Below are positions 1 to 7,725 of a stretch of 21,874 bases of DNA, piece after piece. Position 1 is the stretch's first letter. Every line of letters starts with the position of its first letter. Source of the stretch: an uncultured Gemella sp. (GTDB lineage: Bacteria > Bacillota > Bacilli > Staphylococcales > Gemellaceae); the NCBI RefSeq assembly GCF_900766305.1, contig NZ_CAAFUZ010000078.1, positions 1 to 21,874 on the forward strand, read 5' to 3'. The position numbers were made by a program, and so were the translations under genes. A model generated the notes under the pieces. That model did not search any database. It had not been told where the DNA came from and saw only the letters and a program-made list of their open reading frames with translations.

Positions 1-93
1 AGATTTCCAGATTGTTGACAAAATCTAAGCAGCAAAATGCTGCCTAGATTTCATTTCCTGTTTTTCTCCATGCCCCGAATTTGACAAAGAGCC
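1..93. mobile_element. Probable terminal end of an ISL3-like insertion sequence (partial)
   Basis: Read on the minus strand from 93, the sequence begins GGCTCTTTGTCAAATTCGGG, which resembles the terminal inverted repeats of ISL3-family elements as I remember them. Inside it, 21-51 forms a strong hairpin: AAATCTA and GCAGCA pair with TGCTGC and TAGATTT around a 3-base loop, with one mismatch. Such hairpins are common near IS ends or at the transposase terminator. No transposase reading frame can be followed, because every plus-strand frame stops within the first 47 bases, so the body of the element would lie left of the window. The other end and the target duplication are not visible, so the family call is an inference from one end. 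Confidence 0.45.
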
Positions 94-183
94 TCTTTTA
101 TGAATAATTATTTACATAAATTACTACAATATTTCCAAAATAAATCACTAAAAAATTAATAAAAAAACATAACAAGTAAATAC

Positions 184-1065
184 TTACTCATTATGTTTAA
201 TTATATTAATCATATCTTCTGGTAGATCTGCTTTTACATTAACTATCTCACTTGTAATCGGATGGTTAAAGATTAAATTATTACAGTGAAGTGCTTGTCG
301 AGTTATTAAACGAACATCTCCACCATATAATTCGTCACCAAGGAGCGGATAACCTTTATATTTCATATGTACTCTTATTTGGTGCGTTCTTCCAGTATAA
401 AGTTTTAATTTAACAACACTGATATCTTTGTCTGAAATATACTCTTCTAACCAATACTCAGTCTTAGCGAATTCTCCATCTTCTCCTACTTCACGTTCTA
501 TAATGCTAGAGCTTACTCGGCGGATAGGAGCTTCGATAGTTTCATTATCCTCTACTTTTCCATTTACCAAAGCAGTATAATACTTATCTATCTGAAGATT
601 ACTAAACAATGCATGAATGTGTCTATGTTTAGCTATTAACACCAATCCTGACGTATTCTTATCAAGACGCGTTACAATATGAGGAATTGTACTAATACTT
701 TTACTCTTAAAATAATAGTTTATTCTCTCAAGAAGTGATTCATCTTCAAGATTCCTTGATGGTATTGAAGGTAAATTAATATCTTTATTTACAATTAAAA
801 AGTATGGATCTTCATATACTATATTAATATCCTTATTAATAAATCTGACAAATTCACTAAAATTTTCACTCGGTAAAGTAATCTCTACAATATCATTTTT
901 TTTCAGAAGATATCTGACATTCTCTTCTTTACCATTTACTTTTATACTTCCATCACTATCAAACTTTATTCTTGTTAAAGTTTTTCTAGAAATGCTATTT
1001 TCTAATAAAAACTCCCTTAAAATTTGTTCTTCTTTAATAGTATATTTTAAGACAATATTAGTCAT
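184..1065 (-). CDS. RluA-family 23S/tRNA pseudouridine synthase (YjbO/RluD type)
   Basis: Converts uridine to pseudouridine in structured RNA, probably rRNA. The 293-residue protein has an N-terminal S4-like RNA-binding segment (about 10-65) and a catalytic domain containing RLDKNTSG at 133-140, with Asp135 as the expected nucleophile. A late GRTHQIRVHM motif is also present. The size is normal for the family. The start ATG overlaps the end of nadK by 8 bases and has no clear ribosome binding site, so translation is probably coupled to nadK. The pairing with nadK matches Bacillus yjbN-yjbO, which supports the subfamily. The exact target uridine cannot be read from the sequence. No hairpin terminator is visible between its stop and the IS-like end at 93. 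Confidence 0.93.
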   Translation of the reverse strand: MTNIVLKYTIKEEQILREFLLENSISRKTLTRIKFDSDGSIKVNGKEENVRYLLKKNDIVEITLPSENFSEFVRFINKDINIVYEDPYFLIVNKDINLPSIPSRNLEDESLLERINYYFKSKSISTIPHIVTRLDKNTSGLVLIAKHRHIHALFSNLQIDKYYTALVNGKVEDNETIEAPIRRVSSSIIEREVGEDGEFAKTEYWLEEYISDKDISVVKLKLYTGRTHQIRVHMKYKGYPLLGDELYGGDVRLITRQALHCNNLIFNHPITSEIVNVKADLPEDMINIIKHNE

Positions 1066-1870
1066 TTTTAATAAACGATCTCTTTACTCTTTGCCAGAAG
1101 CTATCTTCATTATAACGAATAAATGAAACCTTCTTCTCTTTCGACAAAGTTATTTTTATTTTAGCTACACTATCATAATTATAATGCATGTGATCTACAG
1201 TAATACGATGATTTTCCGGTCTTATAGGTTTAATCATCAGCTCATCATTTTGAGATAAGATTAATGGATTCCCCAGTGTCCTATAAACAAGATTATTTAG
1301 AGCTGCTATTTCTGTTACCTGATACAAGGGCAATTGTGGGTGAATTACAGCACCACCTAAGCTCTTATTATAAGCAGTTGAACCAGTTGGTGTACTTATA
1401 CATAATCCATCTCCTCTAAAACTTTCGAAATGAACACCATTTATATAAACTTTCGCAGCATAAGTTACACCTGTATGATTGTTTACAGTCACTTCATTTA
1501 AAGAATAATAATCTGAAACTAAATCTCCATTAGAGCAGTATGCTTTAACTCTTAACAGTGGATATTCCTCGATTTTTGGCGTCAACGCTAATATATCAAA
1601 GAATATTTTTTCATAGTTTTGTACTGAATAGTCAGTATAAAAACCTAAATGGCCTGTATGAATTGATAAAAATTTTACCGTGTCTAACTTATCCATATAT
1701 TTATTAAAAGTACGAAGCACAGTCCCATCTCCACCAATCGCAAAAACATAATCTGGATTTTCCACATCTTCTGTCAAATGACTAGATAATAAAAATTCTT
1801 TTAATTGCAAACCTATTTTTTCTGAAATCTCATCCTGTCTTACTTCGACACTAAATTTTCCTTTTAACAT
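1058..1870 (-). CDS. nadK: NAD kinase
   Basis: Phosphorylates NAD to NADP in the cytoplasm, setting the cell's NADPH pool. From the ATG chosen here the protein has 270 residues, close to the Bacillus enzyme. The signature motifs are present: GGDGT at 46-50, the catalytic NE pair at about 125-126, and TPTGSTAYN at 160-168. A GTG 12 bases upstream (1880-1882) would give four more residues, but it lacks a ribosome binding site. The ATG at 1868-1870 has GGGTGA eight bases before it, so I prefer it. The gene overlaps the DUF402 gene upstream (which ends at 1851) and the pseudouridine synthase downstream, so the three form one translationally coupled operon. Confidence 0.95.
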   Translation of the reverse strand: MLKGKFSVEVRQDEISEKIGLQLKEFLLSSHLTEDVENPDYVFAIGGDGTVLRTFNKYMDKLDTVKFLSIHTGHLGFYTDYSVQNYEKIFFDILALTPKIEEYPLLRVKAYCSNGDLVSDYYSLNEVTVNNHTGVTYAAKVYINGVHFESFRGDGLCISTPTGSTAYNKSLGGAVIHPQLPLYQVTEIAALNNLVYRTLGNPLILSQNDELMIKPIRPENHRITVDHMHYNYDSVAKIKITLSKEKKVSFIRYNEDSFWQRVKRSFIKND

Positions 1871-2417
1871 TTTGATCTTCACCCATTATTTTTTCATAGT
1901 TTTCTAACCATACATCAGCAAAATCTGGTGCAAGTGCTCCATGATTTTTGTCAATCCACTCTTGAAGTTTATTCACATTATATTTCAAGATTTTATCAAT
2001 TTTTTCGCCGTACTTATAACGTACTTTATTCTGATTGTATTCATCTTCATCTAATAAGAAATATTTTCCATCAGGATATTTCTTTATATCTAAATCATAA
2101 TCAATATATTTTACCCCATCTACATCATATGCAAATGGACTACTTAAATTTGAATAATAATGAACTCCATCTTCCCTAAACATACAAATTATATTAAACC
2201 AACATTCATTATGAAAATATACTAAAGCTACTTCTTTAGTAACCCACGTTCTTCCATCATTTTCAGTGACAAGTGTCCTGTTGTTAGCTAAAATCAGAAC
2301 TTGTTCATCCGCTTCTAGTACAACATTTTTATGCCAAATTCTATGAATAGAGCCATCATGTTTATATGCTATTATTTTAACTACATCGCCCTTTTTAGGT
2401 CTTTCTCCTCTGTACAT
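1851..2417 (-). CDS. DUF402 nucleoside tri-/diphosphate phosphatase (YgaC-like)
   Basis: This 188-residue protein resembles Bacillus YgaC along its length and belongs to the DUF402/FomD-like fold. Staphylococcal members are reported to hydrolyse nucleoside tri- and diphosphates with divalent metal. Recognisable stretches include [10 protein letters not shown], the [17 protein letters not shown] region, and [20 protein letters not shown] with its run of acidic metal-binding candidates. A longer open frame reaches 2480, but that would start upstream of the promoter at 2455-2463. The ATG at 2415-2417 has AAAGGAGG four bases in front of it, so it is the likely start. It is the first gene of the operon with nadK. 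The cellular substrate is unknown. Confidence 0.88.
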   Translation of the reverse strand: MYRGERPKKGDVVKIIAYKHDGSIHRIWHKNVVLEADEQVLILANNRTLVTENDGRTWVTKEVALVYFHNECWFNIICMFREDGVHYYSNLSSPFAYDVDGVKYIDYDLDIKKYPDGKYFLLDEDEYNQNKVRYKYGEKIDKILKYNVNKLQEWIDKNHGALAPDFADVWLENYEKIMGEDQNVKRKI

Positions 2418-2454
2418 AGTGCCTCCTTTCATTCTCTTTTTTAATGTCTTTTTA

Positions 2455-2463
2455 ATTATAACA
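2455..2463 (-). promoter_or_regulatory. Extended -10 promoter for DUF402-nadK-pseudouridine synthase operon
   Basis: The minus strand reads TGTTATAAT, a perfect extended -10 element. No good -35 lies 16-18 bases upstream. Transcription would start near 2448, about 30 bases before the DUF402 start codon. Confidence 0.6.
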
Positions 2464-2538
2464 TATTTAATATATTTCATTCTACTCTAATAACAATTTT
2501 TTTATAAATTTCTCTACCCATTTTCTATAAATAATATT

Positions 2539-2588
2539 AAAAAAGCAACTTCAAAATTTTCTTAAACTCAATTTTAAAATTGCTTTTT
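2539..2588 (-). terminator. Rho-independent terminator after sufT
   Basis: Bases 2544-2558 pair with 2570-2584 (15 bp, two of them G-U on the minus transcript) around an 11-base loop. The minus transcript then ends in a U run (2539-2543). It lies 16 bases past the sufT stop. The mirror T run at 2584-2588 could make it bidirectional. Confidence 0.75.
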
Positions 2589-2599
2589 GTATTTATATT

Positions 2600-2917
2600 C
2601 TATTCGTAATCAATTACTCCAAGGGCAATCTTAGCATATCGTGACATTTTATCTTTTGTCCATGCTGGTTCCCAAACTATATTTACATCTACTTTCTCTA
2701 TCTCATCAACACCAAGCATTGCTGTCTCAACTTGCTCGATGATAATAGGAGCTAAAGGACATCCCATAGATGTTAATGTCATATCGACGATAGCATGCTT
2801 ATTGTCGTCACTCATCTTAACATCATATACTAATCCTAGATTCATTATATCAATACCAAGCTCAGGGTCTATTACATTTTCTAATGCTTCTATTACTCTA
2901 TCTTTTAATGTTTCCAT
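2600..2917 (-). CDS. sufT: Metal-sulfur cluster assembly factor (SufT/MIP18, DUF59)
   Basis: Small cytoplasmic protein of 105 residues, of the DUF59/MIP18 family, which helps mature iron-sulfur proteins. Staphylococcal SufT and Bacillus YitW are the nearest relatives I recognise. The sequence shows the family core: IDPELGIDIMNLGLVYDV at 16-33 and LTSMGCPLAP at 48-57, with the conserved Cys53, then an EPAWTKDKMS segment near the C-terminus. The ATG at 2915-2917 follows an AGGTGT ribosome binding site. It begins only 22 bases after the last copy of the membrane protein array, with no promoter visible in the gap, so it is probably read from the tyrS-rpiA-array transcript. It is followed by a good terminator. 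Confidence 0.9.
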   Translation of the reverse strand: METLKDRVIEALENVIDPELGIDIMNLGLVYDVKMSDDNKHAIVDMTLTSMGCPLAPIIIEQVETAMLGVDEIEKVDVNIVWEPAWTKDKMSRYAKIALGVIDYE

Positions 2918-2939
2918 TTGTTACACCTCTTCCTTATTC

Positions 2940-3983
2940 TTAAAAATCATATTCTACTTCTTTTCCGTATTCTTCTTTTAATATTTTTCCTAATTCAGTA
3001 ATTTCTGCTATTGCATCTTTATAATATGAACACATTTTTATTACTTCATTTGATTCAAATTCTCTATGAATTTCCGCTGTATAGTACTGAATATTATTTT
3101 TCGAATCATTTATATCACTAAAAGTAATCTTCGAAAATCCTGATAATAATTCGAAATTAAACACCCCTCCATAAAATACCAATGCGTCTTTATATATTAA
3201 AACTCTTAAATTTTTATTTATATATTTTGCATCTCGCACTAAAATATCTACATCATATTCTGTCTCTGGATATTCAATGAATAATTCTTCATATTCCGCT
3301 TTAGATTTTCTAATACCTTTTATTATAGATCTAATTAACAATAATGTAGCCAAAACAATAGCAGCAGGAAATCCATAAATACCTAGGTAATATATAGTTC
3401 CAGGTACTTTTATATAGACATTTGAAATAAAAGGTTTTTCTTGTAATTTACTTTTATAATTATCTCTTGTCTTATCTAATCCAAGGTCTTTAATTACCTC
3501 TAGGATTCTAACTTTAGTCAAAGTACTATGTTCTGCAGCAGCATTGAATTTATCTAACAATTCAGGAGAAATATTAGTTTTTCCTTTGCTTCCTTTTTCT
3601 TCTATTACATCGATAATAGAATAAAGATTTTTATCTTTCAGATTTATAATCTTGCCTTCTGGAACATCACTACTTTGAATTAATTTCTTAATATCATTTT
3701 GTGTAGCCTTTAATATTACAAAACCATGTTCGTGTTGAACCATATAAAATTTTTCATCGTCAGCTAATTTTTCATCTACTATATCAAGTTTTTCGAGAGC
3801 TTCTAATTTAATATAAGTAATTCCGGAATAATTCCCCGTGAATTGATCACCTTCATTATATAACGTTTCAGCAGACTTTGTATAGCTATTATATGAAGCT
3901 CTAGTAGCGATCAAACTAACAAAAATCAAGTTTATAGCAATGAATATTTTTAACCTTGTTCCTCTTAAATAACTCTTCTTCAT
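2940..3983 (-). CDS. Uncharacterised two-helix membrane protein, array copy D
   Basis: I do not recognise a named family. The 347-residue protein has a positively charged N-terminus, a first membrane helix at about 11-28, an outward-facing region at about 29-195 with the conserved FYMVQHEHGFVILKA block at 79-93, and a second helix at about 197-221. A cytoplasmic domain follows at 222-347. The charged IRKSK after helix 2 supports an inside C-terminus. The cytoplasmic part (LIYKDALVFYGGVFNFELLSGF onward, quoted in part) reads like a strand-rich PH-like or YcxB-like fold, but this is only an impression from pattern. The ribosome binding site is GGAAGTGA. It is the last array member, directly before sufT, and is the most diverged full-length copy. 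Confidence 0.88.
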   Translation of the reverse strand: MKKSYLRGTRLKIFIAINLIFVSLIATRASYNSYTKSAETLYNEGDQFTGNYSGITYIKLEALEKLDIVDEKLADDEKFYMVQHEHGFVILKATQNDIKKLIQSSDVPEGKIINLKDKNLYSIIDVIEEKGSKGKTNISPELLDKFNAAAEHSTLTKVRILEVIKDLGLDKTRDNYKSKLQEKPFISNVYIKVPGTIYYLGIYGFPAAIVLATLLLIRSIIKGIRKSKAEYEELFIEYPETEYDVDILVRDAKYINKNLRVLIYKDALVFYGGVFNFELLSGFSKITFSDINDSKNNIQYYTAEIHREFESNEVIKMCSYYKDAIAEITELGKILKEEYGKEVEYDF

Positions 3984-4004
3984 AACTTCACTTCCTTTTT
4001 TTAT

Positions 4005-4079
4005 TTAGACTTTTTTACACACTAAAATATTTATAACATATTCTGTCTTTATATATTCAATGATAAGTTTTTCATATTA
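4005..4079 (-). pseudogene. In-frame remnant of the lost C-terminal domain of array copy C
   Basis: Directly after the stop of copy C, the same frame continues for 23 sense codons as YEKLIIEYIKTEYVINILV, then CKKV and TAA. Copy D has YEELFIEYPETEYDVDILV at this place: 12 of 19 residues are identical. The stop TAA at 4077-4079 replaces the GAA codon of the intact copies. The remaining roughly 100 residues of the cytoplasmic domain are gone, and copy D begins about 20 bases later. Confidence 0.8.
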
Positions 4080-4766
4080 ACCTCTAGATTTTCTAACATC
4101 TTTTATTATAGAAGTTATCAAAAATAATGTACCTAGAACAAAAATCGTAGTAAATACATAAGTGCCTATGTAATATAAATAACCAGGTACTGTTAGATAT
4201 ACGTTAGAAACAAAAGGTTTTTCTTGTAATTTTTTATAGTAAGCTTCTGTTTTATTTGAGCCCTCTTCTTTTAATACATCTGAAACTCTGTTCTTAATCA
4301 AAGAACTATGTTTTGCTGCATCATTGAATTTATCTAATAATTCAAAAGAAATGTGCACTCTTCCTCTGCTACTTCCTTTTTCTCTTTTTACATCAACACG
4401 AGAATAAATATTCTTATCTTTTAGATTTATTATTTTCCTCTCTGGTACATCACTACTGTGAATTAGTTTCTTAATATCATCTTGTGTAGCTTTTAATATT
4501 ACAAAACCATTTTCGTGTTCAACCATATAAAATTTTTCATCTTCGTCTAGTTCTTTATCAACTATATCTAGTTCCTCAAGAGCTTCCAATTTAACATATG
4601 TAATTCCTATACTTTCACCTTCAAATTGATCACCTTTTTCATATGACCTTTCAGAAGATTGTATGGTGTCATTATATGTTGATCCAACAGCTACAATACT
4701 AACAAAAATAAACATTATAGCAAAAACTAATTTTAACCTTATACCTTTTAGTCTCCTCTTATTCAT
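4077..4766 (-). CDS. Truncated two-helix membrane protein, array copy C
   Basis: Copy of the array family with 229 residues against 334-347 in its neighbours. It keeps the first membrane helix (about 12-29), the whole ectodomain with FYMVEHENGFVILKA, and the second helix, then ends at RKSRG just inside the membrane. The cytoplasmic domain is missing because of a nonsense codon, and a degenerate remnant follows in frame. An upstream ATG at 4776-4778 would add MKEV, but that codon lies within the ribosome binding region GAAGGAAGT. The ATG at 4764-4766 aligns with the starts of the other copies, so I use it. It may be a decaying pseudogene or may still make a membrane-anchored ectodomain. Confidence 0.75.
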   Translation of the reverse strand: MNKRRLKGIRLKLVFAIMFIFVSIVAVGSTYNDTIQSSERSYEKGDQFEGESIGITYVKLEALEELDIVDKELDEDEKFYMVEHENGFVILKATQDDIKKLIHSSDVPERKIINLKDKNIYSRVDVKREKGSSRGRVHISFELLDKFNDAAKHSSLIKNRVSDVLKEEGSNKTEAYYKKLQEKPFVSNVYLTVPGYLYYIGTYVFTTIFVLGTLFLITSIIKDVRKSRG

Positions 4767-4780
4767 AACTTCCTTCATGT

Positions 4781-4808
4781 CCTTAATTATTTAGATTTTC
4801 TATAATTA
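4781..4808 (-). repeat. Fossil copy of the rpiA 3' end upstream of array copy C
   Basis: These 28 bases match the end of rpiA and its downstream spacer (7013-7040) with one mismatch. On the minus strand they read as codons for IIENLNN and a stop, against IIENPNN and a stop in rpiA. They have no coding role here and mark a duplication boundary. Confidence 0.8.
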
Positions 4809-4900
4809 TACTTTTTGTTTTCATTATAAATTTTTGAAATACCCTCTATTCGCTATTTTTCAGATATTCTCTTAACGTTTTAATGTTTTTATATTTTTTA

Positions 4901-5905
4901 TCAAAAATTATATCTTACTGTTTTTCCGAAAGTTTCTTTTAATGTTTTTCCTAGTTCGTCAATATCTTCTCTTAAATTTTTATAGTTCGAACAGACTTTT
5001 ACTTTTTCATCTGTTTCAAAATTATTATGGAAATATGCTATATAGCTTATACCTCTACCTTTTCGAATTTCCCTATCAAAAGTTACCTTTGAAAAACCTG
5101 ATAATAATTGGAGATTAAACCCTCTACCATATAATATTAATGCATCTTTGTATATTAGAACCTTTAGTTTTTTGTTTATATATTTTGCTTCTCGTACTAA
5201 AATATCTAAATCTCGTTCTGTCTCCGGATATTCAATGAATAATTCTTCGTACTCAGCTTTATTTTTTCTAATATTTTTTATTACAGATTTAATTAAGAAA
5301 AACGGAATAAGAAGAAATACTACTTCCATTGCATAAGCTCCAACATCAGATCCTTTAACAGGTACTGTTAAATAATAGTTAGAAAGAAATGGTTTTTCTC
5401 GTAATTTACTTGATTGATTATCTGACACACTCTCTCTAAATATTAAACTGTGCTCAGCAGCATTTTCAAATTTTTCTTTTAATTCTGGAGAGATATTTAA
5501 TTTTTCCCACTTACTTTCTCTTTCAAATTTAGCATCAACATGAGAGTAAATATTTTTATCCTTTAAATCTATTATTTTGTCATTTGGTATATCATTACTT
5601 TGTATTAATTTCTTAACATCATCCTTAGAAGCTTTTAACATTACAAATCCATGTTCATGCTGGAGCATATAGAATTTTTGATTATCTTTTAAGCTATCAT
5701 CTGTAATATCTAACTCTTCAAGGGCTTCTACCTTAATAATAGTATACCAACTAACTTTTGGGAATTGTTTTCCTTCTTTATACTGCACTTCTGCTGATCT
5801 TATATAATCTTTATATAGTGATATGGTCGATGCGATACTAAACAAAACAAACAATATTGCAAAGAATATTTTTAACCTTGTTCCTCTTAAATAACTCTTC
5901 TTCAT
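4901..5905 (-). CDS. Uncharacterised two-helix membrane protein, array copy B
   Basis: Family member of 334 residues, very close to copy A in both the N-terminal third and the cytoplasmic domain. Layout: first membrane helix at about 11-30, ectodomain to about residue 185 with FYMLQHEHGFVMLKA, second helix, and a basic IRKNK junction. The cytoplasmic domain carries the shared YPETERDLDILVREAKYINK stretch. Compared with copy A it lacks 12 residues between VSD and SSKLREKPF in the ectodomain and has one extra residue near WEKLN. Start ATG at 5903-5905 with an AAGGAAAG ribosome binding site. The upstream spacer (5921-5941) repeats the rpiA tail. Function unknown. Confidence 0.88.
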   Translation of the reverse strand: MKKSYLRGTRLKIFFAILFVLFSIASTISLYKDYIRSAEVQYKEGKQFPKVSWYTIIKVEALEELDITDDSLKDNQKFYMLQHEHGFVMLKASKDDVKKLIQSNDIPNDKIIDLKDKNIYSHVDAKFERESKWEKLNISPELKEKFENAAEHSLIFRESVSDNQSSKLREKPFLSNYYLTVPVKGSDVGAYAMEVVFLLIPFFLIKSVIKNIRKNKAEYEELFIEYPETERDLDILVREAKYINKKLKVLIYKDALILYGRGFNLQLLSGFSKVTFDREIRKGRGISYIAYFHNNFETDEKVKVCSNYKNLREDIDELGKTLKETFGKTVRYNF

Positions 5906-5920
5906 AACTTTCCTTTTCGT

Positions 5921-5941
5921 CCTTAATTATTTAGATTTTCT
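5921..5941 (-). repeat. Fossil copy of the rpiA 3' end upstream of array copy B
   Basis: These 21 bases are identical to the rpiA-tail fossil in front of copy C and differ by one base from the true rpiA end (7013-7033). On the minus strand they cover codons like ENLNN and a stop. The match fades beyond 5941, close to the stop of copy A at 5960. Confidence 0.75.
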
Positions 5942-5959
5942 AATATTATTACATTTTTA

Positions 5960-6997
5960 TCAAAAATTATACCTTACTATTTTCCCAAAGGTTTGTTTTA
6001 ATGTTTTTCCTAATTCGTCAATATCTTCTCTTGAATTTTTATAGTTCGAACAGATTTTTACTTTTTCATCTGTTTCAAAATTATTGTGGAAGTGTGCTAT
6101 ATAGCTTACAACTCTACCTTTTCGAATCTCTCTACCAAAAGTTATCTTTGAAAAACCTGATAACAATTGGAAATTAAACCCTTTGCCGTATAATATTAAC
6201 GCATCTTTGTATATTAAGGCCTTTAATTTTTTATTTATATATTTTGCTTCTCGTACTAAAATATCTAAATCTCGTTCTGTCTCCGGATATTTAATGAATA
6301 ATTCTTCGTATTCAGCTTTATTTTTTCTAATATTTTTTATTACAGATTTAATTAAGAAAAATGTAATAAGAAAAATTACTACTTCCACTGCATAAGTCAT
6401 AATATAATATCCTTTACCAGGCACTATTAAATAAAACTGTGAAGTAAATGGTTTTTCTCGTAATTTACTTGAATAATCATCTACACTTTTCTTTATTACA
6501 ATTTCATTAACTATATCTGAAACTCTTGCTCTAATTAGTGAACTATGCTCTGCAGCATTTTTAAATTTTTCTTTCAATTCTGGAGAGATATTCTTCCTCC
6601 CCTTACTTCCTCTTTCAAAGATGGCATCAATAGGAGAATAAATATCTTTATCCTTTAAATCTATTAATTTTTCATTTGGTATATCATTACTTTGTATTAA
6701 TTTCTTAACATCTTCCTTAGAAGCTTTTAACATTACAAATCCATGTTCATGCTGAACCATATAGAATTTTTGATCAGCACTTAGGCTATCATCTGTAATA
6801 TCTAACTCTTCAAGGGCTTCTACCTTAATAAAAGTATAACCACTAGATTTTTGGAATTGTTTTCCTTCTTTATACTGCACTTCTGCTGATTTTGTTCTAT
6901 CATCATAAATGCTTTGGATCCCCCCGATACTCAGCAGAACGAACAATATTGCAAAGAATAGTTTTAACCATGTTCCTCTTAAATAACTCTTCCTCAT
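5960..6997 (-). CDS. Uncharacterised two-helix membrane protein, array copy A
   Basis: First gene of the array, 345 residues, starting 17 bases after the rpiA stop and surely cotranscribed with it. Predicted layout: short basic cytoplasmic N-terminus, membrane helix at about 12-30, outward region of about 165 residues, second helix at about 196-220, and a cytoplasmic domain of about 120 residues. The ectodomain carries EALEELDITDD, FYMVQHEHGFVMLKA and LKDKDIYSPID. The cytoplasmic domain contains LIYKDALILYGKGFNFQLL, reminiscent of strands in PH-like domains. No catalytic motif, cysteine pair or lipobox is seen. Because it lies next to rpiA, it probably represents the ancestral position from which the other copies arose. 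I do not recognise a named family. Confidence 0.88.
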   Translation of the reverse strand: MRKSYLRGTWLKLFFAILFVLLSIGGIQSIYDDRTKSAEVQYKEGKQFQKSSGYTFIKVEALEELDITDDSLSADQKFYMVQHEHGFVMLKASKEDVKKLIQSNDIPNEKLIDLKDKDIYSPIDAIFERGSKGRKNISPELKEKFKNAAEHSSLIRARVSDIVNEIVIKKSVDDYSSKLREKPFTSQFYLIVPGKGYYIMTYAVEVVIFLITFFLIKSVIKNIRKNKAEYEELFIKYPETERDLDILVREAKYINKKLKALIYKDALILYGKGFNFQLLSGFSKITFGREIRKGRVVSYIAHFHNNFETDEKVKICSNYKNSREDIDELGKTLKQTFGKIVRYNF

Positions 6998-7014
6998 AAC
7001 TTTCCTTCACGTCC

Positions 7015-7689
7015 TTAATTATTTGGATTTTCTATAATTACAGCTCCCTGTTCTGTTCCCTTAATGCATAGTTTACACATATTTAAAAATAAACCATGCT
7101 CTACTACTCCAACTATGCTTTCTAGTTTTTCTTTTACAGCTTTAATATCAAATCCGTAACCTAAGTGTATATCTACAATGTAATTATTGTTGTCTGTTAT
7201 GAGAGTAGCTCCATCTTTTAATCTTAACACTGGTTTTAAGCCCGCTTCTTCCATTTTTCTTATAGTATGACTATAACCAAATGGCAAGATCTCCACAGGT
7301 AGGTTGAAGTTTCCTAGTTTTTCTACATCTTTACTCTCATCATAGATCCAGATTACTTCACGAGCAATATCAGCAACTATTTTTTCTCTAAATAATGCTG
7401 CTCCTCCACCTTTTATCGCATTAAAATCCTTATCAATTTCATCTACTCCATCAACAGCAAGATCAATATGATCAATCTCTTCTAGTTCTTTGATTGAAAG
7501 ACCCAAACTTTTAGCTAGTTCAACCGTTTGAATCGATGTTGATACCATTTCAACATTCAATCCTTCTTTTACTCTATCAGCTAATGCATGAACAAAATAG
7601 AATACAGTTGAACCTGTCCCTAACCCAACGATCATACCATCTTTTACATAATCTACAGCTTTTTTACCAACAACTTCTTTTAGATTCAT
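7015..7689 (-). CDS. rpiA: Ribose-5-phosphate isomerase A
   Basis: Interconverts ribose 5-phosphate and ribulose 5-phosphate in the non-oxidative pentose phosphate pathway. The 224-residue length is normal for RpiA. Visible motifs are the phosphate-binding GLGTGST at 22-28, DGVDEID at 80-86 with the catalytic acid residues, and KGGGAALFREK at 93-103. The ATG at 7687-7689 follows GAGGGG. It sits 36 bases after tyrS with no terminator between, and its last codons run straight into the first array gene. Copies of its final 7 codons recur upstream of array copies B and C. Confidence 0.96.
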   Translation of the reverse strand: MNLKEVVGKKAVDYVKDGMIVGLGTGSTVFYFVHALADRVKEGLNVEMVSTSIQTVELAKSLGLSIKELEEIDHIDLAVDGVDEIDKDFNAIKGGGAALFREKIVADIAREVIWIYDESKDVEKLGNFNLPVEILPFGYSHTIRKMEEAGLKPVLRLKDGATLITDNNNYIVDIHLGYGFDIKAVKEKLESIVGVVEHGLFLNMCKLCIKGTEQGAVIIENPNN

Positions 7690-7725
7690 TTCGGTTCCCC
7701 TCTTTATGTATATGTTACTTTTAAA

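Larger units (their letters stand above)
2940..6997 (-). repeat. Tandem array of four paralogous membrane protein genes
   Basis: Four head-to-tail copies of one gene lie at 5960-6997 (A), 4901-5905 (B), 4077-4766 (C, truncated) and 2940-3983 (D). All share the start region KKSYLRGTxLK or a close variant, the central FYMVQHEHGFV block and the EKPF block before the second membrane helix. A and B are the most alike. C and D are more alike to each other in the ectodomain, for example KATQ(N/D)DIKKLI and SSDVPE. Sequence upstream of B and C repeats the last codons of rpiA, which marks the breakpoint of the duplication. Confidence 0.9.

Noticed and set aside
1928..2179. Plus-strand open frame of 83 codons inside the DUF402 gene
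   Set aside because: It lies antisense to a clear family member, has low-complexity His/Tyr/Leu content, and has no ribosome binding site or family resemblance.
5148..6395. Two similar plus-strand frames (5148-5336 and 6183-6395) opposite array copies B and A
   Set aside because: Their similarity to each other is only the reflection of the similarity between copies B and A on the other strand. Neither has its own ribosome binding site.
2940..6997. Array considered as a CRISPR or short-repeat locus
   Set aside because: The repeat unit is a whole gene of about 1 kb that has diverged, with no short identical repeats separated by spacers.
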